From: Prosopocoilus inquinatus
Taxonomy: Eukaryota > Arthropoda > Insecta > Coleoptera > Lucanidae
Length of the DNA stretch: 64,000 nt
Assembly: GCA_036172665.1 (NCBI GenBank)
Contig: CM069873.1
Span: forward strand, 36,136,001 to 36,200,000
Direction of reading: 5' to 3'
Part shown: piece after piece, positions 25,174 to 39,766 of the stretch
Position numbering within the stretch: the first letter of the stretch is position 1
Layout: every line of letters begins with the position of its first letter
The notes under the pieces: generated by a model
The model's input: only the letters and a program-made list of their open reading frames with translations
Databases searched by the model: none
What the model was told of the DNA's origin: nothing
Program-made: the position numbers and the translations under genes

Positions 25174-28100
25174 GAACGAAACAACACCTATTAGCGTTGT
25201 TCCTGTGATGTATCTAATCGATCCTTACTTATCTATCATGTTATTTGACGTTTCGATGTACTCCAGTAACTCTGATGTGAGATACAAAGTTTTTGGACGC
25301 AGCAGAAACTGGAAATAGTTTTAAACGAAACAACACGCATTAGCGTTGTTCCTGTGATGTATCTAATCGATCCTTACTCATCTATCATGTTATTTGACGT
25401 TTCGATGGACTCTAGTAACTCTGATGTGAGATACGAAGTTTTTGGACGCAGCAGGAGCTGGAAATAGTTTTAAACGAAACAACACGTATTAGCGTTGTTC
25501 CTGTGATGTATCTAATCGATCCTTATTTATCTATCATGTTATTTGACGTTTCGATGGACTCTAGTAACTCTGATGTGAGATACGAAGTTTTTGGGCGCAG
25601 CAGGAGCTGGAAATAGTTTTAAACGAAGCAACACGTATTAGCGTTGTTCCTGTGATGTATCTAATCGATCCTTACTCATCTATCATGTTATTTGGCATTT
25701 CGATGGACTCCAGTAACTCTGATGTGAGATACAAAGTTTTCGGACGCATCAGAAGCTGGAAATAGTTTTAAACGAAACAACTCGCATTAGCGTTGTTCCT
25801 GTGATGTATCTAATCGATCCTTACTCATCTATGATGTAATTTGACGTTTCGATGGACTCTAGTAACTCTGATGTGAGATACGAAGTTTTTGGACGCAGCA
25901 GGAACTGGAAATAGTTTTAAACGAAACAACACGCATTAGCGTTGTTCCTGTGATGTATCTAATCGATCCTTATTTATCTATCATGTTATTTGACGTTTCG
26001 ATGGACTCTAGTAACTCTGATGTAAGATACGAAGTTTTTGGGCGCAGCAGGAGCTGGAAATAGTTTTAAACGAAGCAACGCGTATTAGCGTTGTTCCTGT
26101 GATGTATCTAATCGATCCTTACTTAGCTACTATGTTATTTGACGTTTCGATGGACTCCAGTAACTCTAATGTGAGATACGAAATTTTCGGACGCAGCAGA
26201 AGCTGGAAATAGTTTTAAACGAAACAACACGTATTAGCGTTGTTCCTGTGATGTATCTAATCGATCCTTACTCATCTATCATGTTATTTGACGTTTGGAT
26301 GGACTCCAGTAACTCTGATGTGAGATACAAAGTTCTCGGATGCAGCAGAAGCTGGAAATAGTTTTGAACGAAACAACACGTATTAGCGTTGTTCCTGTGA
26401 TGTATCTAATCGATTCTTACTCATCTATCATGTTATTTGACGTTTGGATGGACTCCAGTAACTCTGATGTGAGATACAAAGTATTCGGACGCAGCAGAAG
26501 CTCGAGATAGTTTTAAACGATACAACACGCATTAGCGTTGTTCCTGTGATGTATCTAATCGATCCTTACTCATCTATCATGTTATTTGGCGTTTCGATGG
26601 ACTCCAGTAACTCTGATGTGAGATACAAAATTTTTGGACGTAGCAGAAGTTGGAAATAGTTTTAAACGAAACAACACGCATTAGCGTTGTTCCTGTGATG
26701 TATCTAATCGATCCTTACTCATCTATCATGTTATTTGACGTTTCGATGGACTCTAGTAACTCTGATGTGAGATACGAAGTTTTTGGACGCAGCAGGAGCT
26801 GGAAATAGTTTTAAAGGAAACAACACGTATTAGCGTTGTTCCTGTGATGTATCTAATCGATCCTTATTTATCTATCATGTTATTTGACGTTTCGATGGAC
26901 TCTAGTAACTCTGATGTGAGATACAAAATTTTCGGACGCAGCAGAAGCTGGAAATAGTTTTAAACGAAACAACACGCATTAGCGTTGTTCCTGTGATGTA
27001 TCTAATCGATCCTTACTCATCTATCATGTTATTTGACGTTTCGATGGACTCCAGTAACTCTAATGTGAGATACGAAATTTTCGGACGCAGCAGGAGCTGG
27101 AAATAGTTTTAAACGAAACAACACCCATTAGCGTTGTTCCTGTGATGTATCTAATCGATCCTTACTCATCTATCATGTTATTTGACGTTTGAATGGACTC
27201 CAGTAACTCTGATGTGAGATACAAAGTTCTCGGACGCAGCAGAAGCTGGAAATAGTTTTGAACGAAACAACACGTATTAGCGTTGTTCCTGTGATGTATC
27301 TAATCGATCCTTACTCATCTATCATGTTATTTGACGTTTCGATGGACTCCAGTAACTCTGATGTGAGATACGAAGTTTTTGGACGCAGCAGGAGCTGGAA
27401 ATAGTTTTAAACGAAACAACACGCATTAGCGTTGTTCCTGTGATGTATCTAATGGATCCTTACCATCTATCATGTCATTTGACGTTTCGATGGACTCTAG
27501 TAACTCTGATGTGAGATACGAAGTTTTTGGACGCAGCAGGAGCTGGAAATAGTTTTAAACGAAACAACACGTATTAGCGTTGTTCCTGTGATGTATCTAA
27601 TCGATCCTTACTCATCTATCATGTTATTTGACGTTTGGATGGACTCCAGTAACTCTGATGTGAGATACAAAGTTTTCGGACGCAGCAGAAGCTGGAAATA
27701 GTTTTAAACGAAACAACACGTATTAGCGTTGTTCCTGTGATGTATCTAATCGATCCTTACTCATCTATCATGTTATTTGACGTTTGGATGGACTCCAGTA
27801 ACTCTGATGTGAGATACAATGTTCTCGGACGCAGCAGAAGCTGGAAATAGTTTTAAACGAAACAACACGCATTACCGTTGTTCCTGTGATGTATCTAATC
27901 GATCCTTACTCATCTATCATGTTATTTGGCGTCTCGATGGACTCCAGTAACTCTGATGTGAGATACAAAGTTTTCGGACGCAGCAGAAGCTGGAAATAGT
28001 TTTAATCGAAACAACACGCATTAGCGTTGTTCCTGTGATGTATCTAATCGATCCTTACTCATCTATCATGTTATTTGACGTTTGGATGGACTCCAGTAGC

Positions 28101-31100
28101 TCTGATGTGAGATACAAAGTTCTCGGACGCAGCAGAAGCTGGAAATAGTTTTGAACGAAACAAAACGTATTAGCGTTGTTCCTGTGATGTATCTGATCGA
28201 TCCTTACTTATCTACTATGTTATTTGACGTTTCGATGGACTCTAGTAACTCTGATGTGAGATACGAAATTTTCGATCGTAGCAGAATCTGGAAATAGTTT
28301 TAAATGAAACAACACGCATTAGCGTTGTTCCTGTGATGTATCTAATCGATCCTTACTCATCTATCATGTTATTTGACGTTTGGATGGACTCCAGTAACTC
28401 TGATGTGAGATACAAAGTTCTCGGACGCAGCAGAAGCTGGAAATAGTTTTGAACGAAACAACACGTATTAGCGTTGTTCCTGTGATGTATCTAATCGATC
28501 CTTACTCATCTTATCATGTTATTTGACGTTTCGATGGACTCCAGTAACTCTAATGTGAGATACGAAATTTTCGGAGGCAGCAGAAGCTGGAAATAGTTTT
28601 AAACGAAACAACACGTATTAGCGTTGTTCCTGTGATGTATCTAATCGATCCATACTCATCTATCATGTTATTTGGCGTTTCGATGGACTCCAGTAACTTT
28701 GATGTAAGATACGATGTTCTCGGACGCAGCTGAAGCTAGAAATAGTTTTAAACGAAACAACACGCATTAGCGTTGTTCCTGTGCTGTATCTAATCGATCC
28801 TCACTTATCTATCATGTTATTTGACGTTTCGATGTACTCCAGTAACTCTGATGTGAGATACAAAGTTTTTGGACGCAGCAGAAACTGGAAATAGTTTTAA
28901 ACGAAACAACACGCATTAGCGTTGTTCCTGTGATGTATCTAATCGATCCTTACTCATCTATCATGTTATTTGACGTTTCGATGGACTCTAGTAACTCTGA
29001 TGTGAGATACAAAGTTTTTGGACGCAGCAGAAACTGGAAATAGTTTTAAACGAAACAACACGCATTAGCGTTGTTCCTGTGATGTATCTAATCGATCCTT
29101 ACTCATCTATCATGTTATTTGACGTTTCGATGGACTCTAGTAACTCTGATGTGAGATACGAAGTTTTTGGACGCAGCAGGAGCTGGAAATAGTTTTAAAC
29201 GAAACAACACGTATTAGCGTTGTTCCTGTGATGTATCTAATCGATCCTTACTCATCTATCATGTTATTTGGCATTTCGATGGACTCCAGTAACTCTGATG
29301 TGAGATACAAAGTTTTCGGACGCATCAGAAGCTGGAAATAGTTTTAAACGAAACAACTCGCATTAGCGTTGTTCCTGTGATGTATCTAATCGATCCTTAC
29401 TCATCTATGATGTAATTTGACGTTTCGATGGACTCTAGTAACTCTGATGTGAGATACGAAGTTTTTGGACGCAGCAGGAACTGGAAATAGTTTTAAACGA
29501 AACAACACGCATTAGCGTTGTTCCTGTGATGTATCTAATCGATCCTTATTTATCTATCATGTTATTTGACGTTTCGATGGACTCTAGTAACTCTGATGTA
29601 AGATACGAAGTTTTTGGGCGCAGCAGGAGCTGGAAATAGTTTTAAACGAAGCAACGCGTATTAGCGTTGTTCCTGTGATGTATCTAATCGATCCTTACTT
29701 AGCTACTATGTTATTTGACGTTTCGATGGACTCCAGTAACTCTAATGTGAGATACGAAATTTTCGGACGCAGCAGAAGCTGGAAATAGTTTTAAACGAAA
29801 CAACACGCATTAGCGTTGTTCCTGTGATGTATCTAATCGATCCTTACTCATCTATCATGTTATTTGGCGTTTCGATGGACTCCAGTAACTTTGATGTGAG
29901 ATACGAAGTTCTCGGACGCAGCTGAAGCTGGAAATAGTTTTAAATGAAACAACACGTATTAGCGTTGTTCCTGTGATGTATCTAATCGATCCTTACTCAT
30001 CTTATCATGTTATTTGACGTTTCGATGGACTCCAGTAACTCTAATGTGAGATACGAAATTTTCGGAGGCAGCAGAAGCTGGAAATAGTTTTAAACGAAAC
30101 AACACGTATTAGCGTTGTTCCTGTGATGTATCTAATCGATCCTTACTCATCTATCATGTTATTTGGCGTTTCGATGGACTCCAGTAACTCTGATGTGAGA
30201 TACGAAGTTTTTGGACGCAGCAGGAGCTGGAAATAGTTTTAAACGAAACAACACGCATTAGCGTTTTTCCTGTGATGTATCTAATAGATCCTTATTTATC
30301 TATCATGTTATTTGACGTTTCGATGGACTCTAGTAACTTTGATGTGAGATACGAAGTTTTTGGACGCAGCAGAAACTGGAAATAGTTTTAAATGAAACAA
30401 CACGCATTAGCGTTGTTCCTGTGATGTATCTAATGGATCCTTACCATCTATCATGTCATTTGACGTTTCGATGGACTCTAGTAACTCTGATGTGAGATAC
30501 GAAGTTTTTGGACGCAGCAGGAGCTGGAAATAGTTTTAAACGAAACAACACGTATTAGCGTTGTTCCTGTGATGTATCTAATCGATCCTTACTCATCTAT
30601 CATGTTATTTGACGTTTGGATGGACTCCAGTAACTCTGATGTGAGATACAAAGTTTTCGGACGCAGCAGAAGCTGGAAATAGTTTTAAACGAAACAACAC
30701 GTATTAGCGTTGTTCCTGTGATGTATCTAATCGATCCTTACTCATCTATCATGTTATTTGACGTTTGGATGGACTCCAGTAACTCTGATGTGAGATACAA
30801 TGTTCTCGGACGCAGCAGAAGCTGGAAATAGTTTTAAACGAAACAACACGCATTACCGTTGTTCCTGTGATGTATCTAATCGATCCTTACTCATCTATCA
30901 TGTTATTTGGCGTCTCGATGGACTCCAGTAACTCTGATGTGAGATACAAAGTTTTCGGACGCAGCAGAAGCTGGAAATAGTTTTAATCGAAACAACACGC
31001 ATTAGCGTTGTTCCTGTGATGTATCTAATCGATCCTTACTCATCTATCATGTTATTTGACGTTTGGATGGACTCCAGTAGCTCTGATGTGAGATACAAAG

Positions 31101-34100
31101 TTCTCGGACGCAGCAGAAGCTGGAAATAGTTTTGAACGAAACAAAACGTATTAGCGTTGTTCCTGTGATGTATCTGATCGATCCTTACTTATCTACTATG
31201 TTATTTGACGTTTCGATGGACTCTAGTAACTCTGATGTGAGATACGAAATTTTCGATCGTAGCAGAATCTGGAAATAGTTTTAAATGAAACAACACGCAT
31301 TAGCGTTGTTCCTGTGATGTATCTAATCGATCCTTACTCATCTATCATGTTATTTGACGTTTGGATGGACTCCAGTAACTCTGATGTGAGATACAAAGTT
31401 CTCGGACGCAGCAGAAGCTGGAAATAGTTTTGAACGAAACAACACGTATTAGCGTTGTTCCTGTGATGTATCTAATCGATCCTTACTCATCTTATCATGT
31501 TATTTGACGTTTCGATGGACTCCAGTAACTCTAATGTGAGATACGAAATTTTCGGAGGCAGCAGAAGCTGGAAATAGTTTTAAACGAAACAACACGCATT
31601 ACCGTTGTTCCTGTGATGTATCTAATCGATCCTTACTCATCTATCATGTTATTTGGCGTCTCGATGGACTCCAGTAACTCTGATGTGAGATACAAAGTTT
31701 TCGGACGCAGCAGAAGCTGGAAATAGTTTTAATCGAAACAACACGCATTAGCGTTGTTCCTGTGATGTATCTAATCGATCCTTACTCATCTATCATGTTA
31801 TTTGACGTTTGGATGGACTCCAGTAGCTCTGATGTGAGATACAAAGTTCTCGGACGCAGCAGAAGCTGGAAATAGTTTTGAACGAAACAAAACGTATTAG
31901 CGTTGTTCCTGTGATGTATCTGATCGATCCTTACTTATCTACTATGTTATTTGACGTTTCGATGGACTCTAGTAACTCTGATGTGAGATACGAAATTTTC
32001 GATCGTAGCAGAATCTGGAAATAGTTTTAAATGAAACAACACGCATTAGCGTTGTTCCTGTGCTGTATCTAATCGATCCTCACTTATCTATCATGTTATT
32101 TGACGTTTCGATGTACTCCAGTAACTCTGATGTGAGATACAAAGTTTTTGGACGCAGCAGAAACTGGAAATAGTTTTAAACGAAACAACACGCATTAGCG
32201 TTGTTCCTGTGATGTATCTAATCGATCCTTACTCATCTATCATGTTATTTGACGTTTCGATGGACTCTAGTAACTCTGATGTGAGATACAAAGTTTTTGG
32301 ACGCAGCAGAAACTGGAAATAGTTTTAAACGAAACAACACGCATTAGCGTTGTTCCTGTGATGTATCTAATCGATCCTTACTCATCTATCATGTTATTTG
32401 ACGTTTCGATGGACTCTAGTAACTCTGATGTGAGATACGAAGTTTTTGGACGCAGCAGGAGCTGGAAATAGTTTTAAACGAAACAACACGTATTAGCGTT
32501 GTTCCTGTGATGTATCTAATCGATCCTTACTCATCTATCATGTTATTTGGCATTTCGATGGACTCCAGTAACTCTGATGTGAGATACAAAGTTTTCGGAC
32601 GCATCAGAAGCTGGAAATAGTTTTAAACGAAACAACTCGCATTAGCGTTGTTCCTGTGATGTATCTAATCGATCCTTACTCATCTATGATGTAATTTGAC
32701 GTTTCGATGGACTCTAGTAACTCTGATGTGAGATACGAAGTTTTTGGACGCAGCAGGAACTGGAAATAGTTTTAAACGAAACAACACGCATTAGCGTTGT
32801 TCCTGTGATGTATCTAATCGATCCTTATTTATCTATCATGTTATTTGACGTTTCGATGGACTCTAGTAACTCTGATGTAAGATACGAAGTTTTTGGGCGC
32901 AGCAGGAGCTGGAAATAGTTTTAAACGAAGCAACGCGTATTAGCGTTGTTCCTGTGATGTATCTAATCGATCCTTACTTAGCTACTATGTTATTTGACGT
33001 TTCGATGGACTCCAGTAACTCTAATGTGAGATACGAAATTTTCGGACGCAGCAGAAGCTGGAAATAGTTTTAAACGAAACAACACGCATTAGCGTTGTTC
33101 CTGTGATGTATCTAATCGATCCTTACTCATCTATCATGTTATTTGGCGTTTCGATGGACTCCAGTAACTTTGATGTGAGATACGAAGTTCTCGGACGCAG
33201 CTGAAGCTGGAAATAGTTTTAAATGAAACAACACGTATTAGCGTTGTTCCTGTGATGTATCTAATCGATCCTTACTCATCTTATCATGTTATTTGACGTT
33301 TCGATGGACTCCAGTAACTCTAATGTGAGATACGAAATTTTCGGAGGCAGCAGAAGCTGGAAATAGTTTTAAACGAAACAACACGTATTAGCGTTGTTCC
33401 TGTGATGTATCTAATCGATCCTTACTCATCTATCATGTTATTTGGCGTTTCGATGGACTCCAGTAACTCTGATGTGAGATACGAAGTTTTTGGACGCAGC
33501 AGGAGCTGGAAATAGTTTTAAACGAAACAACACGCATTAGCGTTTTTCCTGTGATGTATCTAATAGATCCTTATTTATCTATCATGTTATTTGACGTTTC
33601 GATGGACTCTAGTAACTTTGATGTGAGATACGAAGTTTTTGGACGCAGCAGAAACTGGAAATAGTTTTAAATGAAACAACACGCATTAGCGTTGTTCCTG
33701 TGATGTATCTAATGGATCCTTACCATCTATCATGTCATTTGACGTTTCGATGGACTCTAGTAACTCTGATGTGAGATACGAAGTTTTTGGACGCAGCAGG
33801 AGCTGGAAATAGTTTTAAACGAAACAACACGTATTAGCGTTGTTCCTGTGATGTATCTAATCGATCCTTACTCATCTATCATGTTATTTGACGTTTGGAT
33901 GGACTCCAGTAACTCTGATGTGAGATACAAAGTTTTCGGACGCAGCAGAAGCTGGAAATAGTTTTAAACGAAACAACACGTATTAGCGTTGTTCCTGTGA
34001 TGTATCTAATCGATCCTTACTCATCTATCATGTTATTTGACGTTTGGATGGACTCCAGTAACTCTGATGTGAGATACAATGTTCTCGGACGCAGCAGAAG

Positions 34101-35903
34101 CTGGAAATAGTTTTAAACGAAACAACACGCATTACCGTTGTTCCTGTGATGTATCTAATCGATCCTTACTCATCTATCATGTTATTTGGCGTCTCGATGG
34201 ACTCCAGTAACTCTGATGTGAGATACAAAGTTTTCGGACGCAGCAGAAGCTGGAAATAGTTTTAATCGAAACAACACGCATTAGCGTTGTTCCTGTGATG
34301 TATCTAATCGATCCTTACTCATCTATCATGTTATTTGACGTTTGGATGGACTCCAGTAGCTCTGATGTGAGATACAAAGTTCTCGGACGCAGCAGAAGCT
34401 GGAAATAGTTTTGAACGAAACAAAACGTATTAGCGTTGTTCCTGTGATGTATCTGATCGATCCTTACTTATCTACTATGTTATTTGACGTTTCGATGGAC
34501 TCTAGTAACTCTGATGTGAGATACGAAATTTTCGATCGTAGCAGAATCTGGAAATAGTTTTAAATGAAACAACACGCATTAGCGTTGTTCCTGTGATGTA
34601 TCTAATCGATCCTTACTCATCTATCATGTTATTTGACGTTTGGATGGACTCCAGTAACTCTGATGTGAGATACAAAGTTCTCGGACGCAGCAGAAGCTGG
34701 AAATAGTTTTGAACGAAACAACACGTATTAGCGTTGTTCCTGTGATGTATCTAATCGATCCTTACTCATCTTATCATGTTATTTGACGTTTCGATGGACT
34801 CCAGTAACTCTAATGTGAGATACGAAATTTTCGGAGGCAGCAGAAGCTGGAAATAGTTTTAAACGAAACAACACGTATTAGCGTTGTTCCTGTGATGTAT
34901 CTAATCGATCCATACTCATCTATCATGTTATTTGGCGTTTCGATGGACTCCAGTAACTTTGATGTAAGATACGATGTTCTCGGACGCAGCTGAAGCTAGA
35001 AATAGTTTTAAACGAAACAACACGCATTAGCGTTGTTCCTGTGCTGTATCTAATCGATCCTCACTTATCTATCATGTTATTTGACGTTTCGATGTACTCC
35101 AGTAACTCTGATGTGAGATACAAAGTTTTTGGACGCAGCAGAAACTGGAAATAGTTTTAAACGAAACAACACGCATTAGCGTTGTTCCTGTGATGTATCT
35201 AATCGATCCTTACTCATCTATCATGTTATTTGACGTTTCGATGGACTCTAGTAACTCTGATGTGAGATACAAAGTTTTTGGACGCAGCAGAAACTGGAAA
35301 TAGTTTTAAACGAAACAACACGCATTAGCGTTGTTCCTGTGATGTATCTAATCGATCCTTACTCATCTATCATGTTATTTGACGTTTCGATGGACTCTAG
35401 TAACTCTGATGTGAGATACGAAGTTTTTGGACGCAGCAGGAGCTGGAAATAGTTTTAAACGAAACAACACGTATTAGCGTTGTTCCTGTGATGTATCTAA
35501 TCGATCCTTACTCATCTATAATGTTATTTGGCATTTCGATGGACTCCAGTAACTCTGATGTGAGATACAAAGTTTTCGGACGCATCAGAAGCTGGAAATA
35601 GTTTTAAACGAAACAACTCGCATTAGCGTTGTTCCTGTGATGTATCTAATCGATCTTTACTCATCTATGATGTAATTTGACGTTTCGATGGACTCTAGTA
35701 ACTCTGATGTGAGATACGAAGTTTTTGGACGCAGCAGGAACTGGAAATAGTTTTAAACGAAACAACACGCATTAGCGTTGTTCCTGTGATGTATCTAATC
35801 GATCCTTATTTATCTATCATGTTATTTGACGTTTCGATGGACTCTAGTAACTCTGATGTAAGATACGAAGTTTTTGGGCGCAGCAGGAGCTGGAAATAGT
35901 TTT

Positions 35904-36798
35904 AAACGAAGCAACGCGTATTAGCGTTGTTCCTGTGATGTATCTAATCGATCCTTACTTAGCTACTATGTTATTTGACGTTTCGATGGACTCCAGTAAC
36001 TCTAATGTGAGATACGAAATTTTCGGACGCAGCAGAAGCTGGAAATAGTTTTAAACGAAACAACACGCATTAGCGTTGTTCCTGTGATGTATCTAATCGA
36101 TCCTTACTCATCTATCATGTTATTTGGCGTTTCGATGGACTCCAGTAACTTTGATGTGAGATACGAAGTTCTCGGACGCAGCTGAAGCTGGAAATAGTTT
36201 TAAATGAAACAACACGTATTAGCGTTGTTCCTGTGATGTATCTAATCGATCCTTACTCATCTTATCATGTTATTTGACGTTTCGATGGACTCCAGTAACT
36301 CTAATGTGAGATACGAAATTTTCGGAGGCAGCAGAAGCTGGAAATAGTTTTAAACGAAACAACACGTATTAGCGTTGTTCCTGTGATGTATCTAATCGAT
36401 CCTTACTCATCTATCATGTTATTTGGCGTTTCGATGGACTCCAGTAACTTTGATGTAAGATACGATGTTCTCGGACGCAGCTGAAGCTGGAAATAGTTTT
36501 AAACGCAGCAACACGCATTAGCGTTGTTCCTGTGCTGTATCTAATCGATCCTTACTTATCTATCATGTTATTTGACGTTTCGATGGACTCCAGTAACTCT
36601 GATGTGAGATACGACGTTTTCGGACGCAGCAGAAGCTGGAAATAGTTTTAAACGAAACAACACGTATTAGCGTTGTTCCTGTGATGTATCTAATAGATCC
36701 TTACTCATCTATCATGTTATTTGACGTTTGGATGGACTCCAGTAACTCTGATGTGAGATACAAAGTTCTCGGATGCAGCAGAAGCTGGAAATAGTTTT
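35904..36798 (+). repeat. 6-monomer tandem duplication in super-unit 2, copy 1
   Basis: This is the counterpart of 23384-24278 at offset 12520, with the same AAACGCAGCAAC linker, CATCTTATC insertion (36262) and TAATAGATCC variant (near 36691). It shows that the 895-bp duplication was already present when the 12.5-kb unit was duplicated. Confidence 0.82.
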
Positions 36799-37693
36799 AA
36801 ACGAAGCAACGCGTATTAGCGTTGTTCCTGTGATGTATCTAATCGATCCTCACTTAGCTACTATGTTATTTGACGTTTCGATGGACTCCAGTAACTCTAA
36901 TGTGAGATACGAAATTTTCGGACGCAGCAGAAGCTGGAAATAGTTTTAAACGAAACAACACGCATTAGCGTTGTTCCTGTGATGTATCTAATCGATCCTT
37001 ACTCATCTATCATGTTATTTGGCGTTTCGATGGACTCCAGTAACTTTGATGTGAGATACGAAGTTCTCGGACGCAGCTGAAGCTGGAAATAGTTTTAAAT
37101 GAAACAACACGTATTAGCGTTGTTCCTGTGATGTATCTAATCGATCCTTACTCATCTTATCATGTTATTTGACGTTTCGATGGACTCCAGTAACTCTAAT
37201 GTGAGATACGAAATTTTCGGAGGCAGCAGAAGCTGGAAATAGTTTTAAACGAAACAACACGTATTAGCGTTGTTCCTGTGATGTATCTAATCGATCCTTA
37301 CTCATCTATCATGTTATTTGGCGTTTCGATGGACTCCAGTAACTTTGATGTAAGATACGATGTTCTCGGACGCAGCTGAAGCTGGAAATAATTTTAAACG
37401 CAGCAACACGCATTAGCGTTGTTCCTGTGCTGTATCTAATCGATCCTTACTTATCTATCATGTTATTTGACGTTTCGATGGACTCCAGTAACTCTGATGT
37501 GAGATACGACGTTTTCGGACGCAGCAGAAGCTGGAAATAGTTTTAAACGAAACAACACGTATTAGCGTTGTTCCTGTGATGTATCTAATCGATCCTTACT
37601 CATCTATCATGTTATTTGACGTTTGGATGGACTCCAGTAACTCTGATGTGAGATACAAAGTTCTCGGATGCAGCAGAAGCTGGAAATAGTTTT
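36799..37693 (+). repeat. 6-monomer tandem duplication in super-unit 2, copy 2
   Basis: This is the counterpart of 24279-25173 at offset 12520. It carries the same copy-2 variants: GATCCTCAC near 36846, AATAATTTT near 37390 and the CATCTTATC insertion at 37157. Confidence 0.82.
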
Positions 37694-39766
37694 GAACGAA
37701 ACAACACCTATTAGCGTTGTTCCTGTGATGTATCTAATCGATCCTTACTTATCTATCATGTTATTTGACGTTTCGATGTACTCCAGTAACTCTGATGTGA
37801 GATACAAAGTTTTTGGACGCAGCAGAAACTGGAAATAGTTTTAAACGAAACAACACGCATTAGCGTTGTTCCTGTGATGTATCTAATCGATCCTTACTCA
37901 TCTATCATGTTATTTGACGTTTCGATGGACTCTAGTAACTCTGATGTGAGATACGAAGTTTTTGGACGCAGCAGGAGCTGGAAATAGTTTTAAACGAAAC
38001 AACACGTATTAGCGTTGTTCCTGTGATGTATCTAATCGATCCTTATTTATCTATCATGTTATTTGACGTTTCGATGGACTCTAGTAACTCTGATGTGAGA
38101 TACGAAGTTTTTGGGCGCAGCAGGAGCTGGAAATAGTTTTAAACGAAGCAACACGTATTAGCGTTGTTCCTGTGATGTATCTAATCGATCCTTACTCATC
38201 TATCATGTTATTTGGCATTTCGATGGACTCCAGTAACTCTGATGTGAGATACAAAGTTTTCGGACGCATCAGAAGCTGGAAATAGTTTTAAACGAAACAA
38301 CTCGCATTAGCGTTGTTCCTGTGATGTATCTAATCGATCCTTACTCATCTATGATGTAATTTGACGTTTCGATGGACTCTAGTAACTCTGATGTGAGATA
38401 CGAAGTTTTTGGACGCAGCAGGAACTGGAAATAGTTTTAAACGAAACAACACGCATTAGCGTTGTTCCTGTGATGTATCTAATCGATCCTTATTTATCTA
38501 TCATGTTATTTGACGTTTCGATGGACTCTAGTAACTCTGATGTAAGATACGAAGTTTTTGGGCGCAGCAGGAGCTGGAAATAGTTTTAAACGAAGCAACG
38601 CGTATTAGCGTTGTTCCTGTGATGTATCTAATCGATCCTTACTTAGCTACTATGTTATTTGACGTTTCGATGGACTCCAGTAACTCTAATGTGAGATACG
38701 AAATTTTCGGACGCAGCAGAAGCTGGAAATAGTTTTAAACGAAACAACACGTATTAGCGTTGTTCCTGTGATGTATCTAATCGATCCTTACTCATCTATC
38801 ATGTTATTTGACGTTTGGATGGACTCCAGTAACTCTGATGTGAGATACAAAGTTCTCGGATGCAGCAGAAGCTGGAAATAGTTTTGAACGAAACAACACG
38901 TATTAGCGTTGTTCCTGTGATGTATCTAATCGATTCTTACTCATCTATCATGTTATTTGACGTTTGGATGGACTCCAGTAACTCTGATGTGAGATACAAA
39001 GTATTCGGACGCAGCAGAAGCTCGAGATAGTTTTAAACGATACAACACGCATTAGCGTTGTTCCTGTGATGTATCTAATCGATCCTTACTCATCTATCAT
39101 GTTATTTGGCGTTTCGATGGACTCCAGTAACTCTGATGTGAGATACAAAATTTTTGGACGTAGCAGAAGTTGGAAATAGTTTTAAACGAAACAACACGCA
39201 TTAGCGTTGTTCCTGTGATGTATCTAATCGATCCTTACTCATCTATCATGTTATTTGACGTTTCGATGGACTCTAGTAACTCTGATGTGAGATACGAAGT
39301 TTTTGGACGCAGCAGGAGCTGGAAATAGTTTTAAAGGAAACAACACGTATTAGCGTTGTTCCTGTGATGTATCTAATCGATCCTTATTTATCTATCATGT
39401 TATTTGACGTTTCGATGGACTCTAGTAACTCTGATGTGAGATACAAAATTTTCGGACGCAGCAGAAGCTGGAAATAGTTTTAAACGAAACAACACGCATT
39501 AGCGTTGTTCCTGTGATGTATCTAATCGATCCTTACTCATCTATCATGTTATTTGACGTTTCGATGGACTCCAGTAACTCTAATGTGAGATACGAAATTT
39601 TCGGACGCAGCAGGAGCTGGAAATAGTTTTAAACGAAACAACACCCATTAGCGTTGTTCCTGTGATGTATCTAATCGATCCTTACTCATCTATCATGTTA
39701 TTTGACGTTTGAATGGACTCCAGTAACTCTGATGTGAGATACAAAGTTCTCGGACGCAGCAGAAGC

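Larger units (their letters stand above)
10887..27430 (+). repeat. Zone II super higher-order unit, copy 1 (about 16544 bp)
   Basis: This very long unit (111 monomers) is followed by a shorter copy of itself. From the start to about 19174 it matches 27431 onward at offset 16544. From 19175 to its end it matches 31695-39950 at offset 12520. Many markers agree exactly: CATCTTATC insertions at 11967/28511, 13458/30002, 14948/31492, 16737/33281 and 18227/34771 for the first offset, and 20761/33281, 22251/34771, 23742/36262 and 24637/37157 for the second. The two offsets differ by 4024 bp, the size of a tandem duplication found only in this copy. The join to copy 2 can be placed only within about 27412-27453, because both parents are identical there. 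Confidence 0.87.
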
